Shown: positions 8,464 to 15,928, counted from the stretch's first letter. The stretch: 16,746 bases of DNA from Ruminococcaceae bacterium UBA1405 (GCA_002305685.1 DBQB01000039.1:1-16746); one strand, 5' to 3'. A program made the numbers and translations. Notes: generated by a model not told the origin, from the sequence alone.

Positions 8464-9432
8464 TTATCGGTTGTAGGCAAACCGGGTTCCGGCAAGAGAA
8501 TGCCAAACCGCGTCGCAAGCTTCCAGGATATCGGCGCTCAGCGCAGGGCCTTCCAGCGCGGCAATATTTTGTTCCAGCTGGGAGAGCTTGCTGACGCCGG
8601 TGATGACGCTGGTGACATGGGGAGCCCCAGCGCACCAGCGCAGCGCCAACTCCAAAATGGTCATGCCGTTTTGGGCGGCAATCTGGCTGAGTTTTTCCAC
8701 TGCCTGGAAATTTTCGTCGGACCAATAGCGGTTGTAATAGGTGGGATTGTTGGCAAAGCGGGTATCCTTTGCCGGGGTGCCGGGATGGTGTTTGCCCGCC
8801 AGCATTCCTCCCGCAATGGGGTTATACACTGCCAGGCTCATGGGATGGGCTTTGAGGAAAGGAACCAGCTCCGCCTCAATGCCACGGGTTAAGGCGTTGT
8901 AGACGTTTTGGGTAATCACCGGCGCCACATACCCCCGCTTGTCGCACAGAGCCAGGATGTCCGCAATCTGCCAGGCGGCGTAGTTGCTCACCCCGATGTA
9001 ACGGATTTTGCCAGCTTTGACAAGGCCGTTCATGGTATCCATCGTCTCCTCGATGCTGGTGTCGTAATCGGGGGTGTGCAGATAATAGATATCCAGATAA
9101 TCGGTGTTCAGCCGTGTCAGGGTACCGTCGATGGCTTGGAGGATGCTGCGGCGGGAAAGTCCCCGGTCATTGAGGTCCGGTCCCATCTGGTTTGCAACCT
9201 TGCTGGCCAGGATGATTTTATCCCGGCGTCCCTGGAGGGCTTTGCCGGTGATCCGCTCGCTTTCCCCCTGGTTGTAAGAGTTGGCGGTGTCCCAGAAGTT
9301 GACACCGTGGCTGTAGGCATAGTCAAAGATGGTCAGAGCGTCCGCTTCGCTGGTCTGTGCGCCGAACATCATGGTTCCCAGGCTGGCGGCGGAGACCTTT
9401 AAGCTGGTCCCTTTGAGTAGATGGTAGTTCAT
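8464..9432 (-). CDS. Aldo/keto reductase
   Basis: A 322-aa NAD(P)H-dependent oxidoreductase with the aldo/keto reductase TIM barrel. The catalytic tetrad is visible: D48 (NFWDTANSY), Y53, K78 (ILASK) and H119 (YYLHTPDYDTS). Cofactor-binding elements follow, such as IRYIGVSNYAAWQ and an SxxxQ/N-type turn around VITQNVYN. Length and motifs match the YdhF/YghZ/YajO-like group with a GESE motif (56-59) after the catalytic Tyr. The start ATG at 9432 has AAAGGAGG about 7 bases upstream. It has its own promoter (9516-9545) and is not in an operon. The substrate is unknown; sugar-derived aldehydes and ketones are possible. Confidence 0.93.
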   Translation of the reverse strand: MNYHLLKGTSLKVSAASLGTMMFGAQTSEADALTIFDYAYSHGVNFWDTANSYNQGESERITGKALQGRRDKIILASKVANQMGPDLNDRGLSRRSILQAIDGTLTRLNTDYLDIYYLHTPDYDTSIEETMDTMNGLVKAGKIRYIGVSNYAAWQIADILALCDKRGYVAPVITQNVYNALTRGIEAELVPFLKAHPMSLAVYNPIAGGMLAGKHHPGTPAKDTRFANNPTYYNRYWSDENFQAVEKLSQIAAQNGMTILELALRWCAGAPHVTSVITGVSKLSQLEQNIAALEGPALSADILEACDAVWHSLAGTRFAYNR

Positions 9433-9515
9433 ATGCTGCCTCCTTTGCTGTTGTACAGATGAAAAACGGCCGCTGTACGGCTTACGGTTTTCGTGCAGGG
9501 ATGCTGATTGCCTTT

Positions 9516-9545
9516 ATTATAATCCAGAGGAAGGTTTGTTGGCAA
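9516..9545 (-). promoter_or_regulatory. Promoter of the aldo/keto reductase gene
   Basis: On the minus strand TTGCCA (9540-9545), an 18-base spacer and a perfect TATAAT (9516-9521) form a clear sigma-A promoter, about 85 bases upstream of the ATG at 9432. It lies immediately after the argS terminator, which marks the two as separate transcription units. Confidence 0.75.
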
Positions 9546-9574
9546 TTTTTTCTTTCAGAAGGGGAGACAAAAAA

Positions 9575-9612
9575 CTGTGCCCTGTCCGCCGGTACCGGCG
9601 GACAGGGCACAG
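9575..9612 (-). terminator. Terminator of the ddl-murI-DUF1934-argS operon
   Basis: A 38-base perfect palindrome (CTGTGCCCTGTCCGCCGGT and its reverse complement) lies 15 bases past the argS stop. On the minus strand it is directly followed by TTTTTTGTCTC. A few central bases must stay unpaired in RNA, giving a stem of up to about 17 bp. Confidence 0.93.
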
Positions 9613-9626
9613 ATGGAATAGTCTTG

Positions 9627-11321
9627 TTACATCGATTCAGGTGCGGTGATCTTTAACAGCGTCAAGGCGTTATGCAGCGTGGTGCGGGCGGCAACACACA
9701 GGGAAAGCCGGGCCTGCATCAGATCTTCGCTCTCACCCTTGACGCGGCAGGCGTTGTAGAACTTGTGGAACAGGGTGGCGAGATCCTGGGTATAGCGGGT
9801 GATGCGGGCGGGATCGTAGAACTTGGCGGCGTCGATGATCTCACCAGGATATCTGGCCAGCAGACGGATCAGCTCCCGTTCCTCGGAGGAATTCAGCAGC
9901 GCCAGCTGTGCATCGGAGCACTGTGCCGGGGTAATCCCCTCTGCGGCCAGGTTTTTCAGGATGCTGCAGATTCTGGCGTGGGCATACTGTACATAGTAAA
10001 CCGGGTTGGAGGAGGACTGCTCCACCGCCAGATCCAGGTCAAAGTCCAAGGTGGTGTTGGGTTCCCGCACATTAAAGAAGAAGCGGGCGGCGTCCACCGG
10101 GACCTCCTCAATGAGGTTGGTCAGGGTGATGGATTTACCGGAACGCTTGCTCATCTTCACCGGCTGGCCGTCCCGCATCAGTCTGACCAGCTGCATTAGG
10201 ATGATATCCAGCTTGCTGCCGTCCAGGCCGATGGCGTCCATAGCGCCTTTGAGGCGGGCTACATGGCCGTGATGGTCGGCGCCCCAGACATTGATGACCC
10301 GGTCAAAACCACGCACCGCAAACTTGTTGTAGTGATAGGCGATGTCGGCGGCAAAGTAGGTGGGGAAGCCGTTGCCGCGCACCAGCACCTCGTCCTTCTC
10401 CGCGCCAAACTGGGTGGCTTTATACCAGGTGGCGCCGTCCTTCTCGTAGGTCATCCCTTTTTGGGTGAGCAGGTCGATGGCGGCCTTGACGGCTCCCGAT
10501 TCATGCAGGGTGCTTTCCCGGAACCAAACGTCGTATACGATGCGGTATTTTTCTAGATCGGTGCGCAGCTTCTCAATGTTCATGGGCAGTGCAAAGTCTA
10601 CCAGTGCCTTCTGGCGCTCCTCGCTGGAGGCGTTTACATAGGCGTCTCCATGCAGCTCGGTAAACTGCTGGGCCCGCTCCTTGATGTCGTCCCCGTGATA
10701 GCCGTCCTCCGGAAACTCTACAGCATCCTCCCCAAGATGAATTTGAAGATACCGGGCTTCCAGAGATTTTCCGAACTTGGCAATCTGGTTTCCCGCGTCG
10801 TTGACGTAAAACTCTTTGGTAACGTTGTAACCGGCGCAGTCCATAGCCGCCGCCAGGCAGTCGCCCAGCGCTCCGCCCCGAGCGTTGCCCATATGCATGG
10901 GACCGGTGGGGTTGGCGGAGACGAATTCAATCATCACCTTTTCGTTTTTGCCGTAATCGGAGTGGCCGTAATTTTCGCCCTCACTGCGGATGGCTTTGAC
11001 TACGCCGGAGAACCAGCTGTCCTTGAGGAAAAAGTTGATGAATCCGGGACCGGCAATCTCGAACCGGTCAAAAAAGCTGTTTTCCAACGTCAGATGTCCG
11101 CAGATGGTTTCCACAATTTTCCGCGGGGCGCTGTGAAAAGCGCGGGCGGAAACCATGGCGGCATTGGTGGCAAAATCGCCATGGCTGGTATCGGCGGGGA
11201 TCTCCACCACAAAGGCGGGAACCGGGGCCTCGGGAAGCTGACCGGCAGCAATGGCTGCGGCAAAAGCGTTTTGAATCAGTGCTTCCAGTTGTTTGGAAGC
11301 TTCTCCAATGGGATTGGACAT
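9627..11321 (-). CDS. argS: Arginyl-tRNA synthetase
   Basis: A 564-aa class I aminoacyl-tRNA synthetase that charges tRNA-Arg. The Arg-specific N-terminal (Add-1) domain covers about 1-115. The HIGH-type signature is ANPTGPMHMGN (136-146, with HMGN at 143-146), VNDAGNQ is at 173-179, and KMSKR-SGK (389-396) is the KMSKS loop. The DALR-type anticodon-binding domain occupies about 450-564. The length is normal for the family. ATG at 11321 is preceded by AAAGGAGG. It is the last gene of the leftward operon and stops just before the palindromic terminator. The DUF1934 gene lies 29 bases upstream with no terminator between, so the two are cotranscribed. Confidence 0.98.
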   Translation of the reverse strand: MSNPIGEASKQLEALIQNAFAAAIAAGQLPEAPVPAFVVEIPADTSHGDFATNAAMVSARAFHSAPRKIVETICGHLTLENSFFDRFEIAGPGFINFFLKDSWFSGVVKAIRSEGENYGHSDYGKNEKVMIEFVSANPTGPMHMGNARGGALGDCLAAAMDCAGYNVTKEFYVNDAGNQIAKFGKSLEARYLQIHLGEDAVEFPEDGYHGDDIKERAQQFTELHGDAYVNASSEERQKALVDFALPMNIEKLRTDLEKYRIVYDVWFRESTLHESGAVKAAIDLLTQKGMTYEKDGATWYKATQFGAEKDEVLVRGNGFPTYFAADIAYHYNKFAVRGFDRVINVWGADHHGHVARLKGAMDAIGLDGSKLDIILMQLVRLMRDGQPVKMSKRSGKSITLTNLIEEVPVDAARFFFNVREPNTTLDFDLDLAVEQSSSNPVYYVQYAHARICSILKNLAAEGITPAQCSDAQLALLNSSEERELIRLLARYPGEIIDAAKFYDPARITRYTQDLATLFHKFYNACRVKGESEDLMQARLSLCVAARTTLHNALTLLKITAPESM

Positions 11322-11350
11322 TTTTTAAATCCTCCTTTTATATTCACACG

Positions 11351-11794
11351 TCAAGAACAGGTGCCGTCGTTTTCACGGGCTTTTACCGTTACATAGATCT
11401 CGTTGAAGCTGGCCAGCGCCGTGTTGATATCCAGGGTGTACTTAAAATGGAAACTGCCGCCTTCATCGGTGATCTGGTTTTGGATATCGTCGCCGCTGAC
11501 CCCGATGAGCAGGTTGCCGTATCCGGTATCATACTGACACTGGTGGCGTACCCCTTTCTCCACTACCAAGGAGGATTCTGCCGAGCCGTAGCGGATCATG
11601 GTGACCCTGTGGCTGTCCTCCAATTTGAGGGTGGTGCGCTGTCCGGCAAATCCGGTGGCTTCGCTCTCCAGATAGGTCAGATAATAGGTTTCGTTTTTGC
11701 GGTAAAAGCTTCCCAGAGTGGTCAGTTCCACCGTATCCTGTTCCCCGTCTACCGTTTGGATTCCTTTGATGGTAATTACTACGTCCTTCTTCAC
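11351..11794 (-). CDS. DUF1934 (YwiB-like) beta-barrel protein
   Basis: A 147-aa protein predicted to be mostly beta strands. It matches the DUF1934/YwiB family: KKDVVITIKGIQ at the start, a central run of alternating strands, GNLLIGVSGDDIQNQI, and FKYTLDINTALASFNEIYVTVKA at the C terminus. The family has a calycin-like barrel, and its function is unknown. The start is GTG at 11792-11794, with AAGGAGGT about 11 bases upstream; the open frame runs further upstream into murI, but that part has no separate support. It lies between murI and argS, in line with the Bacillus order ywiB-argS. Confidence 0.85.
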   Translation of the reverse strand: MKKDVVITIKGIQTVDGEQDTVELTTLGSFYRKNETYYLTYLESEATGFAGQRTTLKLEDSHRVTMIRYGSAESSLVVEKGVRHQCQYDTGYGNLLIGVSGDDIQNQITDEGGSFHFKYTLDINTALASFNEIYVTVKARENDGTCS

Positions 11795-11810
11795 CGGGAA
11801 AGGTACCTCC

Positions 11811-12632
11811 TTAGTCAATATGAATGCGGGTAACCTCGCCGTGGATATCGCTGCCCAGAAAGATTCCCGCAACATCCGCAAACCCTTCGGTGGAATCGCT
11901 GACATAAAAGCGATTGGTTCCCCTCCGGCAGGGTTCACAGAGCATCGCGTGATCCTGAAGGTACTGGGCGGTATATCTGGCTGCGGTTTGACCGGAATCG
12001 ATTAACGTCACCTCCGGCCCCATAATGTCGGAAATGATTGGTGCAAGCAGTGGATAATGGGTACATCCCAGAATGAGGGTGTCCGGATTCGCCTGCTTGA
12101 GAGGAGCAAGATACTGCTGCGCAACCAGCCGGGTGACCGGATTATCCTGTTGGATATATCCGTTTTCCACCAGCGGTACAAACAGGGAACAGGGGGCCGC
12201 CGTCACCTGTATATCCGGGGCAATCAGATGAATATGGGCTTCATAGGCGCCGCTGCGGATGGTGGAAGGGGTGGCGATGATACCGATATGGCGCTTTTTG
12301 GTGGCTTTGACGGCAGCGTCACAGGCGTGCTCCACCACACCGGTAAAGGGAACCGGGAGCTGCCGGGCAAAGTCCTTGGGAATGTTGGAACTGACGGTAC
12401 CGCAGGCTGCCAGAATCATCTTGACCTTACAGGTGAGCAGAAAGTCCACATCCTGCTGTGCGTAGCGCAGGATGGTTTCCCGGCTTTTGGTGCCATAGGG
12501 AACCCGCCCGGTATCTCCAAAATAGACGATATCCTCATGGGGAAGGAGTTTTCGCAGCTCCTTGACAGCGGTCAGTCCTCCCAAGCCGGAATCAAACACG
12601 CCGATGGGACGGTTGAAAAGTTCGTTTGTCAT
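11811..12632 (-). CDS. murI: Glutamate racemase
   Basis: A 273-aa enzyme that interconverts L- and D-glutamate, supplying D-Glu for peptidoglycan stem peptides. Family motifs: GVFDSGLGGLTAVKEL (11-26, D14 and S15), YFGDTGRVPYGTKS (37-50), the first catalytic cysteine C77 in AACGTVSS, the second C190 in LGCTHYPLL, and a Clostridia-type C-terminal FYVSDS stretch. The usual ACNTAS motif here reads ACGTVS, so the conserved Asn after the first Cys is Gly78. ATG at 12632 is chosen because AAAAGGTGA lies 8 bases upstream; a GTG at 12644 would overlap the ddl stop but lacks its own Shine-Dalgarno. It follows ddl in the same operon, placing two wall-precursor genes together. Confidence 0.95.
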   Translation of the reverse strand: MTNELFNRPIGVFDSGLGGLTAVKELRKLLPHEDIVYFGDTGRVPYGTKSRETILRYAQQDVDFLLTCKVKMILAACGTVSSNIPKDFARQLPVPFTGVVEHACDAAVKATKKRHIGIIATPSTIRSGAYEAHIHLIAPDIQVTAAPCSLFVPLVENGYIQQDNPVTRLVAQQYLAPLKQANPDTLILGCTHYPLLAPIISDIMGPEVTLIDSGQTAARYTAQYLQDHAMLCEPCRRGTNRFYVSDSTEGFADVAGIFLGSDIHGEVTRIHID

Positions 12633-12640
12633 GCCGCTAT

Positions 12641-13723
12641 TCACCTTTTATGCTGGATGGCCAGCTGAATCAGCTGATGGATCAGTTCGGGATAGGGGAT
12701 ACCGCTGTGTTCCCAGAGTTTGGGATACATACTGATGGAGGTAAAGCCGGGCATGGTGTTGGGCTCGTTGAGGATGATGCCGCTGCCGTCCCGTTTGACG
12801 AAGAAGTCCACCCGTGCAAGCCCGGTGCAGCCCAGCGCCTGATAGGCTTTGACGGCGGTGCGGCGGATATTTTCCGCGTCCTCCTCTCGGATGCGCGCCG
12901 GAATATACAGATCGGTGGAGTCGTCGGAATATTTGGCGCTGTAGCTGTAAAACTCCTGGGTGGGGACGATCTCTCCCACACAGGCAGCCTTGGGGTCCTC
13001 GTTGCCCAGCACAGCGGTTTCCACCTCGATGCCGTCGATGAACTCTTCGAGAATCGCCTTATTGTCCACCGTGAAGGCAAGTTCCAGCGCCTCCCGCAGC
13101 TGATCGGGGGTGCGGACCTTGCTGACCCCCACCGAGGAGCCAGCGTTGGCAGGCTTTACAAACATGGGATATCCCAGCGCCTGGGCCCAAACCGGCTCCA
13201 GTTCTTCAAACCGCTGCAAATCTCCCGGCACGGCCTTGCGCCATTTGGCTCCGGGGATCCCTGCCGCGTCCAGGATGGTATGGGTAATGGTTTTATCCAT
13301 GCAGTTGGCGCTGGCGGCAACGCCGCATCCCACATAGGGGATACCGGAAAGCTCCAGCAGTCCCTGAATGGTGCCGTCCTCGCCATTTTTTCCATGGAGG
13401 ACCGGGAATACGCAGTCGATGTTGAGCAGGGAACAGCGCTCAAAGCCATTCTCCCGGCGGGATAAATGGAGAATGCCCGGGGTTACCCGGTCGGGAGAGA
13501 CAAAGGCGGGGGTAATATAGCGGTTCTGCTGCCATTTGTTTTCGGCAATCAGATGAATGGGGCCGCTGTAGAGATACCAGGCGCCCGATTTGGTGATTCC
13601 AATCTTGATTACGTCATACCGGTCCTCCGGGATGTTCTGCAAAATCGAGGTGGCGGAGACCAGCGATACCTCATATTCGGTGGAGGCGCCGCCGAAAATC
13701 ACTGCGATTCTCAATTTGGACAT
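12641..13723 (-). CDS. ddl: D-alanine--D-alanine ligase
   Basis: A 360-aa ATP-grasp ligase that makes D-Ala-D-Ala for UDP-MurNAc-pentapeptide. Seen motifs: VIFGGASTEYEVS (8-20), HGKNGEDGTIQGLLEL (110-125), FVKPANAGSSVGVSKV (188-203), the omega-loop region EFYSYSAKYSDD (257-268), and the Mg/ATP residues in ARVDFF and LNEPNTMPGFT (318-328). The omega-loop residue after Lys is Tyr265, the Y-type found in true D-Ala-D-Ala ligases, rather than the Phe of D-Ala-D-Lac ligases, so vancomycin sensitivity of this step is inferred. ATG at 13723 has AGGAGTG upstream. First gene of the operon. Confidence 0.97.
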   Translation of the reverse strand: MSKLRIAVIFGGASTEYEVSLVSATSILQNIPEDRYDVIKIGITKSGAWYLYSGPIHLIAENKWQQNRYITPAFVSPDRVTPGILHLSRRENGFERCSLLNIDCVFPVLHGKNGEDGTIQGLLELSGIPYVGCGVAASANCMDKTITHTILDAAGIPGAKWRKAVPGDLQRFEELEPVWAQALGYPMFVKPANAGSSVGVSKVRTPDQLREALELAFTVDNKAILEEFIDGIEVETAVLGNEDPKAACVGEIVPTQEFYSYSAKYSDDSTDLYIPARIREEDAENIRRTAVKAYQALGCTGLARVDFFVKRDGSGIILNEPNTMPGFTSISMYPKLWEHSGIPYPELIHQLIQLAIQHKR

Positions 13724-13890
13724 GGTGTATCACACTCCTATTGTGATGGGATAGAATTTTCTTTTCCAGATAAACTATATGTAATTCAGGGAAAAACAAA
13801 ACCGGGTGCGGAGTTTTATGCCGCAGAACCATTTGTTTATTCTAGCATATTAGAGGTAAGGGCGCAACAGTAGCCTTGGGTTTTTGTAGC
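13724..13890. other. Upstream region and leader of ddl
   Basis: This stretch holds the ddl promoter (13839-13867) and a leader of about 110 bases. The leader contains a 5-bp hairpin (TGCGG/CCGCA on the minus strand, near 13805-13823). No small gene is supported. Confidence 0.4.
13839..13867 (-). promoter_or_regulatory. Promoter of the ddl operon
   Basis: On the minus strand TTGCGC (13862-13867), a 17-base spacer and TAGAAT (13839-13844) preceded by TGC form an extended -10 sigma-A promoter. The predicted start, about 13832, leaves about 109 bases of leader before ddl. Confidence 0.65.
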
Positions 13891-13933
13891 ATTGACAGGG
13901 AAATCACGGGAAAAAAGGGGTTTCCCTGTCAAT
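13891..13933. repeat. 13-bp perfect inverted repeat between divergent promoters
   Basis: ATTGACAGGGAAA (13891-13903) and its exact reverse complement (13921-13933) flank a 17-base spacer rich in G and A. Both arms contain TTGACA in opposite orientation, but no -10 box lies at the right distance from either. No U tract follows on either strand, so it is not a standard terminator. It could be an operator or an RNA hairpin. Confidence 0.6.
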
Positions 13934-13995
13934 TCGCCTGAAAGGAACGTTAGAGTGTGGAAGGGAATTTATATGATTTTCTCGAAAAAAAGGTG

Positions 13996-14025
13996 TTGAC
14001 TTTACACCGGGGGATGTGGTATAGT
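13996..14025 (+). promoter_or_regulatory. Promoter of the rpmG-secE-nusG-rplK-rplA operon
   Basis: TTGACT (13996-14001), an 18-base spacer and TATAGT (14020-14025) make a strong sigma-A promoter. Transcription should start near 14032, leaving a leader of about 220 bases before rpmG. Confidence 0.8.
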
Positions 14026-14031
14026 AGTAGT

Positions 14032-14254
14032 ACCTCTAAAAGGGGTTTTTTTATTGCGCATTTTTCTGGATGCGCGGTAAAAAAGCATATGCCCCGTCTT
14101 CAGGAAAATATCCCGGTGAACGGGCAGACCAAAATCTCATGGGTTGTGCAGTTTGTTTCCAACGGCTGCAGCAGCCGGTGAAGATTTTGATGTGCAACAG
14201 GAAAGCGCCCTTACATGAGGGAGGCCAAAAAACCATATTGGGAGGTGCCGATCA
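14032..14254 (+). promoter_or_regulatory. Long structured leader of rpmG
   Basis: The leader between the promoter and rpmG has no supported gene but strong pairing potential. Arms 14047-14061 and 14070-14084 form a 15-bp hairpin (two G-U pairs). CCCG/CGGG pairs at 14112-14124. CAAAATCT (14130-14137) pairs with AGATTTTG (14182-14189), and GTTGTGCA (14143-14150) pairs with TGTGCAAC (14191-14198), with a 6-bp hairpin CGGCTG/CAGCCG (14163-14177) between. The two 8-bp helices interlock, so they form either a pseudoknot or two exclusive states. I do not recognise it as a known riboswitch or ribosomal-protein leader. Confidence 0.5.
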
Positions 14255-14404
14255 ATGAGAGTAAAAGTGACTCTTGCCTGCACAGAGTGCAAACAGCGCA
14301 ACTATGATACCATGAAGAACAAGAAGAACGACCCTGACAGACTTGAGATGAATAAGTACTGCCGCTTCTGCAGAAAACACACTCTTCACAGAGAGACCAA
14401 GTAG
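14255..14404 (+). CDS. rpmG: 50S ribosomal protein L33
   Basis: A 49-aa zinc-ribbon ribosomal protein of the large subunit. It starts MRVKVTLACTECKQRNY and carries both CxxC pairs (C9/C12 and C36/C39), so it is the zinc-binding form. The C-terminal CRKHTLHRETK is typical of L33. The ATG is preceded by GGGAGGTG with 7 bases spacing. It heads the operon with secE and nusG, as in many Firmicutes. The TAG stop lies 17 bases before the secE start. Confidence 0.97.
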   Translation: MRVKVTLACTECKQRNYDTMKNKKNDPDRLEMNKYCRFCRKHTLHRETK

Positions 14405-14421
14405 TGAAAGGCGGGATTTTG

Positions 14422-14685
14422 GTGGCAGAAAAGAAAGCTCAAGAGCAAAAAGGCGATGCCAAGAAAGTCGCCGCCAAAAAGAACACCAAGCAGCTTGCGT
14501 CCAACATGGCTCGTTCCTTCCGCGATATGAAGGGCGAGGTAAAGAAAATCGTCTGGCCGGCCAAAAAGACCGTTGTGAATAACACCCTGGTAGTAATTGG
14601 CGTTATGGCAATTTCCGCTATAGTGGTAGGCGGCTTGGACTATGTGCTGATGGCCTTGGTTAACCTGTTTCTCAGAAATGCCTAA
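14422..14685 (+). CDS. secE: Preprotein translocase subunit SecE
   Basis: An 87-aa single-span membrane subunit of the SecYEG channel. A charged, lysine-rich N terminus is followed by the conserved amphipathic stretch FRDMKGEVKKIVWPAKK (34-50) and one transmembrane helix (about 56-84). The short one-span form is usual in Gram-positives. GTG at 14422 is preferred because AAAGGCGGG lies 6 bases upstream; an earlier in-frame GTG at 14404 overlaps the rpmG stop and has no good Shine-Dalgarno. Confidence 0.95.
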   Translation: MAEKKAQEQKGDAKKVAAKKNTKQLASNMARSFRDMKGEVKKIVWPAKKTVVNNTLVVIGVMAISAIVVGGLDYVLMALVNLFLRNA

Positions 14686-14720
14686 GGCGTTGATGAGCTG
14701 CTGCGTGGAGGAAATGTGTT

Positions 14721-15278
14721 ATGTCTGAATCCGAGAAGAGAGTGCCTAGGTGGTATGTAGTTCACACCTATTCCGGGTATGAAAATAAGGTAGCCGCCAA
14801 TCTGGAGCGGATTGTGGAAAACCGCAAGCTGCAGGATCAGATTGTGGATATCAAGATCCCGGTGGAAAAGGTGATTGAGCTCAAAAACAATCAAGAGCGG
14901 GAAGTGGAACGGAAGATTTTCCCCGGATATGTGATGGTGAAAATGCTGATGGACGACAATACCCGCTATATTGTACGCAATGTCCGCGGTGTCACCGGTT
15001 TCGTCGGTTCAGCTACAGACCCTATTCCGCTGACGGAACAGGAAGTGGAGGCGCTTAGTTCTGATTTTGCTGTCTCAAAAGAGGAGCAGGAGACCATCAA
15101 GGTGGGCGATTACGTCCAGATCAACGATGAGGGCTTCACTGCACCTGGAGGCGGTATGTGGACAGGCGTTGTCAAAAGCGTGGACTACGACAACAAAACC
15201 GTCAAGGTTGGCGTTGTAGGTATGTACGGCAGCGAAACTGTGCTGGAGGTTGCCATTGATAAGGTGGAAACCTATTAA
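14721..15278 (+). CDS. nusG: Transcription termination/antitermination protein NusG
   Basis: A 185-aa RNA polymerase-binding elongation factor. The NGN domain (about 9-115) starts RWYVVHTYSGYENKVAANL and contains RKIFPGYVMV (64-73) and VRNVRGVTGFVG (87-96). The KOW domain (about 126-185) has VGDYVQI and WTGVVKSVDYDNKTVKVGV. The usual DGPF turn and FGR-TPVEL segment of the KOW domain read NDEGFTAPGGGMW and MYGSETVLEV, a mild divergence. ATG at 14721 has GGAGG 9 bases upstream. secE lies 35 bases upstream in the same operon. Confidence 0.97.
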   Translation: MSESEKRVPRWYVVHTYSGYENKVAANLERIVENRKLQDQIVDIKIPVEKVIELKNNQEREVERKIFPGYVMVKMLMDDNTRYIVRNVRGVTGFVGSATDPIPLTEQEVEALSSDFAVSKEEQETIKVGDYVQINDEGFTAPGGGMWTGVVKSVDYDNKTVKVGVVGMYGSETVLEVAIDKVETY

Positions 15279-15405
15279 GCAGTGATAGCTGTCGTGTCCG
15301 ATCCTTTTGGTGAGGACAGATAATGTTTTGTGAAAGTTCGCTGGCTTTGCCAGAGAATTGCCCGATATTTGGATGGAAATTTTGAGGGCGAAACCAGTTG
15401 CGACG
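15279..15405 (+). other. nusG-rplK spacer with several hairpins
   Basis: No gene is seen. Three hairpins can form: TGTCC/GGACA (15295-15318), TTC-CTGGC/GCCAG-GAA (15337-15357) and TTGCCC/GGGCGA (15358-15391). None is followed by a U tract, so readthrough from nusG into rplK is expected. The stretch may be processed or may support the L1-like element just downstream. Confidence 0.4.
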
Positions 15406-15468
15406 GTGGGAGGAACGGGCGATACCAGCAGCCGTGCAGAGTATCAGGCTTGATTCCGCCAAAACCAC
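15406..15468 (+). promoter_or_regulatory. Putative L1-binding autoregulatory element upstream of rplK
   Basis: Outer pair GTGG (15406-15409)/CCAC (15465-15468), an asymmetric internal loop (GA against GCCAAAA) and inner pair GGAA (15412-15415)/TTCC (15454-15457) enclose a hairpin closed by GATAC/GTATC (15421-15445). It ends about 10 bases before the rplK ribosome binding site. The same outer/inner plan recurs upstream of rplA. Ribosomal protein L1 is known to repress the L11 operon by binding leader mRNA; the assignment here is inference. Confidence 0.5.
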
Positions 15469-15490
15469 ACATTTTTTGGAGGTGCAAACC

Positions 15491-15916
15491 ATGGCACAAA
15501 AAGTAACCGGTTATATTAAACTGCAAATTCCGGCTGGAAAGGCAACTCCGGCCCCGCCCGTTGGTCCTGCTCTGGGCCAGCATGGCGTTAACATTATGGC
15601 GTTCACCAAGGAATTCAACGAACGCACCAAAAACGAAGCTGGCATGATCATCCCTGTCGTCATCACCGTTTATGCCGACAGATCCTTCAGCTTCATCACC
15701 AAGACCCCTCCCGCGGCAGTTCTGATCAAGAAGGCCTGCAAGATCGAGAGCGGTTCCGGTGTACCCAACAAGAATAAGGTGGCTAAGATCACCAAAGAGC
15801 AGATCAAGGCCATTGCGGAGCACAAGATGCCTGATCTCAACGCTGCCAATCTGGAGTCTGCGATGAGCATGATCGCAGGTACCGCTCGCAGCATGGGTGT
15901 CGTAGTAGAAGACTAG
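15491..15916 (+). CDS. rplK: 50S ribosomal protein L11
   Basis: A 141-aa protein of the GTPase-associated centre, the standard length for bacteria. It has KLQIPAGKATPAPPVGPALG followed by QHGVNIMAFTKEFN, and the C-terminal rRNA-binding signature GTARSMGVVVED. ATG at 15491 follows GGAGGT with 8 bases spacing; the open frame continues upstream into the leader, but that part is not L11. rplA lies 62 bases downstream. Confidence 0.98.
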   Translation: MAQKVTGYIKLQIPAGKATPAPPVGPALGQHGVNIMAFTKEFNERTKNEAGMIIPVVITVYADRSFSFITKTPPAAVLIKKACKIESGSGVPNKNKVAKITKEQIKAIAEHKMPDLNAANLESAMSMIAGTARSMGVVVED

Positions 15917-15928
15917 TACTGCATCCGG

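Noticed and set aside
10650..11396. 248-aa + strand open frame
   Set aside because: It is antisense to argS, which has intact catalytic motifs; no ribosome binding site or family features.
12626..13465. 279-aa + strand open frame
   Set aside because: It is antisense to ddl and its sequence reads as a shadow of that gene.
13892..13932. TTGACA hexamers as extra -35 boxes
   Set aside because: No -10-like hexamer lies 16-18 bases from either; they are part of the inverted repeat.
13724..14254. tRNA, T-box or known riboswitch in the ddl-rpmG spacer
   Set aside because: No cloverleaf, no T-box GGTGGNACCGCG sequence and no riboswitch core that I recognise.
14070..14258. Possible leader peptide (62 aa) before rpmG
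   Set aside because: No Shine-Dalgarno upstream of its ATG, which sits in the 3' arm of a 15-bp hairpin, and the frame overlaps the rpmG start.
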